A DNA stretch of 64,000 bases from Wolfiporia cocos (lineage: Eukaryota > Basidiomycota > Agaricomycetes > Polyporales > Phaeolaceae). Location of the stretch: NCBI GenBank assembly GCA_029448655.1, contig JACCLO010000002.1, positions 2,170,001 through 2,234,000 of the forward strand, in the 5' to 3' direction. A program made the translations under genes and the position numbers. Below, in pieces: positions 58,364 to 64,000 of this stretch (its first letter is position 1; the number at the start of each line of letters is the position of its first letter). The notes below the pieces were generated by a model, which saw only the letters and a list, made by a program, of their open reading frames with translations, had not been told where the DNA came from and ran no database searches.

Positions 58364-61300
58364 ATGTCAGACGAAACGAAATCGAGTCTAAGTGCGAAGA
58401 ATCGCAGGCAGAAGCAATACATCCTCGTCGTCAACAACCCCGGCCCCGACGAGGGCTCCAGCAGCGGGGAGGAGAGGGTAGAGCCTGTGCCTGCACACAC
58501 CTTCAACTACCATGCGCGGCCACTGCCCAGTCCCACTCCTCCAGCGTCCATCGACAGATCGCAGGCCCCTGCCGCACCGCATATGCCGCCGCCTCTCACT
58601 ACCAACATCCCCGATCAGAGATTCTGCTATCCGTCGACGCGGTCCAATCCGTCGAATCCCGCTCTTTCCTCTCCTTCTAGCACAGGATCCATGGGCTTTG
58701 ATACCCCGCCGCCGACCACTCCTGGACAGAGCTTGCCTCCCGTCGATCTGTCTTCGTTGTCCGGGGAGAGCACCATCAGACCAGAAGCAGTAGTGTCACC
58801 AACGCCTGATGGGAGTGACCGCGCCACACACGTCTCGCGTCCTGCAAGGGTGCTGGCTAATCTCAAATCACACATACCGCGAGTAGGACATGGTCGGCAG
58901 ACCTCCAGTAATAGCAGGCCACCGAGTGTAAGCATATTCTTTGAACACCTGCGCTCGAGTTGTTGATGGCACGTACACCAAACCAGTCGCCATCAACCTC
59001 GACATCGAATCCAGATCCTTACACTTCCCCACCTGCCCCAGCCCCGATAGTCGCATCGGCTTCATCTGAGCAGATTATCCTCATGGTCACTGACGACTCT
59101 GATCACTTCTCAACGGTTGACATCAGCGGAGCCATGACCCCGGCTTTCATCAAAGAGCGTATCTTCTCCAAGGTGTGGCCTATGAACGGAACTATATCTC
59201 ATCTCGTTGCTCACATGTTTACAGTTGCGGATCTCAGACGAGGATCAGCCACGCTACTCGATCTATCTCACAGAGATTGGGAAGTTTGCGATTGGCGATG
59301 CGCTGACTGACGAACATTTGTTCGAACTATCCCGCCGTCATGGAGACGACAAGGGTACGCTCAAGCTATTCGTCACACCGTCCTCTGCCTTGGTCCACGA
59401 GCCCTCGCGCGACCTTGGCCCAGATTCGCCTATTGTGAATATGATCCCTCCTCCAGTACTACCGCAGCAGGGGTTCATAGCTCCGCTGCGTCCACACCCA
59501 AGGTCGCGTTCAAGACATGGTGGCAGCCAATCATCTACGAGCGAACGGCAACGTCCTGAAGTTGCCAATGGATACGAAGCATCTGGCTCTGATGATGAGC
59601 GGGAGACGCGACGAGCGACAATTAGGCCTCCAGCACATCGGACGCAGAATTCGCGAATGGAGTCCCCTGTAGTCCGCCGTACACACTCTCCGATCGCAAT
59701 GTCGTCGGACCACATTGTGAATGGTGGGGTAGGTATTCCCATTCATCGCCCAGATTTATCCCCCGTTGTACTGGGGGCTTCTCCGTCCATATCTCCCAGC
59801 AACAGGATGTATGACAGTTCATACCGGCGCCCTGCGGCTACCGCTACGTCTCCCGACGGTACGCCCAAGGAGCGATACACTCCGCCTTTTGACTCTCATG
59901 CGGGTTCTTCTCGCCGCGGGCCTAATCCAGTCGAAGAAGGGGACAGGTATGATCGCGACCGTCCAAAGCGTCCTCTGCGCAAAGATTCGGGTAGTCGTCG
60001 AGCCAAGGCGAACGAAAACCTTGATGAATGGGCTATAGTGCCCCCAGCGGCTGATGTGCCCACCAGTGGGTACAGTAGGGACCGCCCATATACGCCTCCA
60101 GACTCTCGTCCTGCGCGCCATCCCGTCATGCGCGCCTTCCCGTCTCGTCCGAGTGGGGGTTCGAATGACCGAAAGAAGTCGGGTGGGAAGATTGTTCCGC
60201 AAGGCTGGGCGGTTCGTTACGAGGAGGCTGCAGGTCCTGGTAGACAGGCACAGCCAGCTGCGGGTTTTTCCCCTAACCGTTTGAACAAGAGTTCGAAGGT
60301 TGCGAAGAGCACAGGTGACCTTAGGGCAATGTACAATCCGCCACCATCGCATCCGCAACCGCAGCCGGCATATCCTGCCACGTTGGTCGCTGGCCCCATG
60401 TCGCGGCACCCGCCGTCTTCGCATGCTATGGCCAACAGACCTTCGACTGGGGGCAGTACTACATCAAGTTCTGCAATCCCTCACGGCGCATCCTCTGCAA
60501 GCGAGATTCCTTCGTCCGCGCACACTGATGCTAGTCGCGACGCCACGACGCCCCGCTATGATCTCCAGCGAACCGCCATCTCACCGACAAGCTACCAAGC
60601 TACTCGGCAGACACCGCTCGCCTACTCTCCTGGTCGTTCCAACGCTCAAGCTCACCTTGGACCTACGTCTCCATCTGCGCAGGAACCAATCCCCCGTCCT
60701 CGCTCTGCTCTTGACGATCGTACCCCTTCTCCGTATCGCCCCCAGCCGCCCCGAGCACCTGACTCTGCTCATGAGAGCGGGTTGCCTCGACCTTCTCAGA
60801 TCTCGCATCATGTTCATGGACATGGCGTATCACCCTCCCAAAGTAGCCTAAACCGTGAAGGTATCCCGCCTCCATCGAGAACCCCGCTTCAACCCCGCGT
60901 AGAGCAACTTGTTGACCATGCTGCTGTTCACAGCCCCTCCGTGCCCATGAGACACGGTCCTAGGACGCCTCCACGCAGTCCCAATAGCTCCAACTGTTGT
61001 GCCATATGAGAATAAAGCTGCTACGCCGCCTCCCAGCCGATACGAGTTGGCCGCCGCCAGCTCTAGCCCTAATCATAGTACTCCAAGAGATGACTCTAGC
61101 ACTTTGGCGAGTGCCTGGGCCGGTCTCGTTGACGAGAACGCTATGGAGGGCACGGTGAGAGCCAGGCCTCCCACGACAAGGGTACCTTTACCTGTGCAAC
61201 CCTCGTCGCTTCCATCACATGATCGCTCGTCATCGAACAGCTATGTTAGTCGTCCAAGAGAGCCGTCCGTGTGTCTACAGGATGACGAGGACTCGGATAT

Positions 61301-63098
61301 CGATGAAAGCGTGTGGGCTGTACCTCCTAGCAAGGATAAGGGTGGACTTCGAAGTCAGTCCTCCAGGCAGCAGTTAAATGCGAATCACTCCAGCCGCCCG
61401 CATTTAGCTCACTTGAGCATAGAAGATACGCCAGTCCCTCAACCAGCACCATTGGCTTCCGACTACAACAGCTCCAGGACACCGCCAGCCAACTTCCCCG
61501 GTCCATTTGATAGCAATCCTCACCAGCCACGATTAACAAAGCGTCCCCATGCTCCATTGGGTGCGTCCCAGAGAGATGTGCGCACGAGCAGATTTGAGGA
61601 TGGCACGGATCGTTCCTGGGCGCCGCGCCCGCCACCTGAAGTCATGTACGAGCGACTGGAGGAGTTCTTCCCTGAGCATGATCTCGATCAGCCCGTCATC
61701 GAGATGCCCTCCGGCAATTCCTCGCCTACCTCTGCGGATAACCCAGTTCCTGCTCCACAGCGATTCAGACACAAGAAGTCTATTCGTGTCGTTGCCGAGG
61801 AGCACAAGAGCCGGATTAGCCGGACGTCCCGTGCGGAGCAGCCGAACGCCGCTGCGAATTTGCGCAAGAGGAATACGAAACTGTGGGGCAGTAAGCTTGA
61901 GGAGGTTATCACGGAGCATGCACGAGCAGGCATCCCACCAGTACCGCAGGATCCATCACCAGGAGGAATGGCGAAGCGTATGTTTCAATATCTCTCGCAA
62001 TGCGTCCGCGCTCACCTTTCACGTCAGCAATCTTCCGGTGGGTCCGCGGTGAACTCATCGGCAAGGGTACATACGGCAAGGTCTATCTGGCGTTGAATGC
62101 CACTACAGGAGAGATGATAGCTGTCAAGCAAGTAGAGATGCCACGGACAGCGAGCGACAAGAGCGATTCTCGACAAGTCACCGTCGTTGAGGCTCTCAAA
62201 CTTGAAAGCGAGACGCTCAAGGACCTCGACCACCCAAATATCGTGCAGTACCTCGGCTTCGAGGAGACGCCCACGTTCTTGAGCATGTCAGTCCAAACTA
62301 CCAACTTCCGGGCTTTTAGCTAAACTATCATCTACCTCCAGCTTCCTGGAATATGTTCCTGGTGGCTCCATTGCTAGCTGCCTACGTAAGCATGGCAAGT
62401 TCGATGAGGAAGTGACCAAGTCTTTTACCGGCCAAATCCTCGACGGTCTGGAATACCTGCACGGCAAAGGTATTCTACATCGGGTATTTCCATCCTCACC
62501 TCTCTCGGCGACTCATATTGATATTTATTCTCATGCAGGACTTGAAGGCGGATAATATCCTTGTGGAGACATCCGGGGTTTGCAAAATCTCCGACTTTGG
62601 CATCTCGAAGAGAACAGATGACATCAATATGGCTGGGGCGTACACCTCGATGCAAGGCACCGTATTCTGGATGGCCCCTGAGGTGATCAATTCGCAGAAG
62701 GGGGGTTACAATTCCAAAATCGACATCTGGAGCGTTGGATGCGTTGTGTACGAGATGTGGACTGGTCAAAGACCGTGGACAGGCCAAGAGGCTGTGGCTG
62801 TCTTGCTTCATGTACGTGCGGGATGAGTTGCTGATGCGACGCGTACTCACTAGTTCACAACGCACAGCTATACCAGACAAAGCAAGGCCCACCGGTCCCA
62901 GAGGAGGTTCATCTAACCCCACTTGCTGACGACTTCCGGCAAAAGTGTTTTGCGATGTATGCATTCTTTGTGGTTCGTAGGTACAGAGCTGACACGTGTC
63001 ACGGTAGGGATCCTGACGAACGTCCCACCGCCGCTGAATTGCGGAGGCATCCATACCTGTCCCTCCAGCCGGGCTGGATCTTCAATGGCTTCAAGTAG
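58364..63098 (+). CDS. BCK1: BCK1-like MAP kinase kinase kinase
   Basis: The MAPKKK of the cell-wall-integrity pathway (below Pkc1, above Mkk1/2 and Mpk1/Slt2). Exons: 58364-58927, 58987-59172, 59225-60860, 60979-61977, 62028-62286, 62342-62483, 62539-62811, 62868-62956, 63008-63098, giving about 1412 aa, similar to yeast Bck1 (1478). A Ras-association-like region lies around residues 205-300 ([38 protein letters not shown]). A long disordered Pro/Ser/Arg regulatory middle follows. The kinase domain spans about 1130-1400: [84 protein letters not shown]. The 60861-60978 junction is tentative; other acceptors (e.g. CTAG at about 60963) also give an open frame. Confidence 0.9.
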
Positions 63099-63565
63099 TC
63101 AAATTCTCGGGCCTTCGGGTTTCTTATCTCTACCTGCCAGCGCTGTGTGCTGACTGCCCGATCTCTCACCATTATCCATTTCCAGTTTTTGATTGTCTTG
63201 AGCAATGGTTCCAGATCTGTTGGCATCATCATCCACTGTCTTCCGTTCCATCGCAACTGCATGCTCTATATTACATACCTTCATTTGCACATGTCGAAAT
63301 TATACACCAAATGCACATTGACTACGAGTATTTCTCACAACATCTTCTCTGTAGCAATTTGAGACCTAATATCAACTCGTCGATCGTGTAGAACTGTCCC
63401 GTAAGATTCTGTAGGATTCAAGCACTGTTTGTTCAAGATCCTGCGGGCCCGAGAGATTACTTCAATTCCACTTACAACTTCCAGGAGACTTGGACTGGAT
63501 ACCGTAGCCTATATGTACATGAAAAATCCGCGCGCTATCGTGATTGGTAACATGGTCTCTGACAT
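63099..63565. other. Convergent 3' gap
   Basis: 467 bp between the stops of the kinase (+) and DUF866 (-) genes. Nothing is recognised. Confidence 0.4.
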
Positions 63566-64000
63566 TCACGCTCTGGTCCATTGGCTCTCAATGTTGCAAA
63601 TCCCAACGGGCAGAGCTGCCTAAAGCCGGTGGTATAAGTTTAGATTGTCGACATTGCTCATCATCAGGAGGCTCACCTTCTCATCGTAATCAACCCACTC
63701 TCCTTCTTCGAGATCAACTTCGCTGAAGACGGTTCCAGATTCGGCACCGGCACATTTCCATATTCCCTGGGCCATCAAGTTAACAGAGTCATCTGATCCT
63801 TCTGGCCTGGCAGCAACACACCCTTGGGTCAAATCCAACAAATTCTAAACCGCGACAGTCGACGGTTAAGAGAGGTGCAAATTGCCCGTTAGCATCCGCA
63901 GAATATGTCTGCGGTGCGGAACGCGGATCGAACTTGGCAGATGATTCACGCTTGCAGAGTCTACAACGCCAAACAAAGTGAGCAGTATTTCCTTTGCCGG
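63566..64000 (-). CDS. DUF866 / CXXC zinc-binding protein, 5' part beyond window
   Basis: Three C-terminal exons are visible: 63822-64000 (continuing past the right edge), 63677-63766, 63566-63619. They encode NTAHFVWRCRLCKRESSAKF (a CxxC knuckle), LLTVDCRGLEFVGFDPR, GIWKCAGAESGTVFSEVDLE, EGEWVDYDEKAALPVG and the end NIESQWTRA. These match the C-terminal half of the DUF866 family (human CZIB/C1orf123), small cytosolic proteins with two CxxC pairs that bind zinc. The start and the first CxxC lie outside. The molecular role of the family is poorly defined. Confidence 0.88.

Overview
The window is nuclear DNA from a basidiomycete fungus, most likely an Agaricomycete. The evidence is the dense packing of housekeeping genes split by many short GT-AG introns (mostly 46-75 nt, each with a CTNAC/CTAAT-like branch site), together with gene types at home in mushrooms and polypores: a fused ADC synthase, a Cas1-type O-acetyltransferase, a BCK1-type MAPKKK, and a Pal1 protein. 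I found no transposon, rRNA, tRNA or CRISPR array. Exon joins were worked out by hand from splice consensus, frame continuity and family conservation. Every proposed multi-exon CDS was checked to be a multiple of three.

Layout. 1-14 kb: Pal1-like protein (cut by the left edge), ADE5,7 (purine synthesis), an ankyrin/CCCH protein, a GpsA-type glycerol-3-phosphate dehydrogenase, a Sed5-like syntaxin, a Nop6-like RRM protein, and UBC12. 14-26 kb: a 2OG-Fe(II) oxygenase, PABA/ADC synthase, TTI1, dCMP deaminase, and an RNase P/MRP Pop3-like subunit. 27-36 kb: a GNAT acetyltransferase, an arrestin-like protein, a short-chain dehydrogenase, and Vta1. 36-44 kb: Cas1-like O-acetyltransferase, the Cut8/Sts1 proteasome tether, and a probable mitochondrial helical-repeat protein. 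44-49 kb: a gene-poor stretch holding a REX4-like exonuclease paralogue that has lost catalytic residues, and an unknown protein. 49-64 kb: rhomboid protease, ankyrin/DIL protein, RRP15, GID8, BCK1-like MAPKKK, and a DUF866 protein cut by the right edge.

The genes do not form an operon or a metabolic cluster. They cover nucleotide and folate supply (ADE5,7, ADC synthase, dCMP deaminase), ribosome and tRNA maturation (Nop6, Rrp15, Pop3), membrane traffic (syntaxin 5, Vta1, arrestin, DIL protein), protein turnover (UBC12, GID8, Cut8, rhomboid) and growth or cell-wall control (Pal1, Cas1, BCK1). Many neighbours are divergent pairs sharing 300-530 bp promoters. The most notable of these, ADC synthase/TTI1, carries a 16-bp perfect CRE palindrome next to two MCB-like ACGCGT boxes.

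I do not see a clear undescribed system. The observations most worth a second look are the REX4-like pseudo-enzyme, the palindromic promoter elements, an apparent frame break at a G5 run in the helical-repeat gene, and an initiator codon that seems to sit alone on a 3-nt coding exon in GID8.
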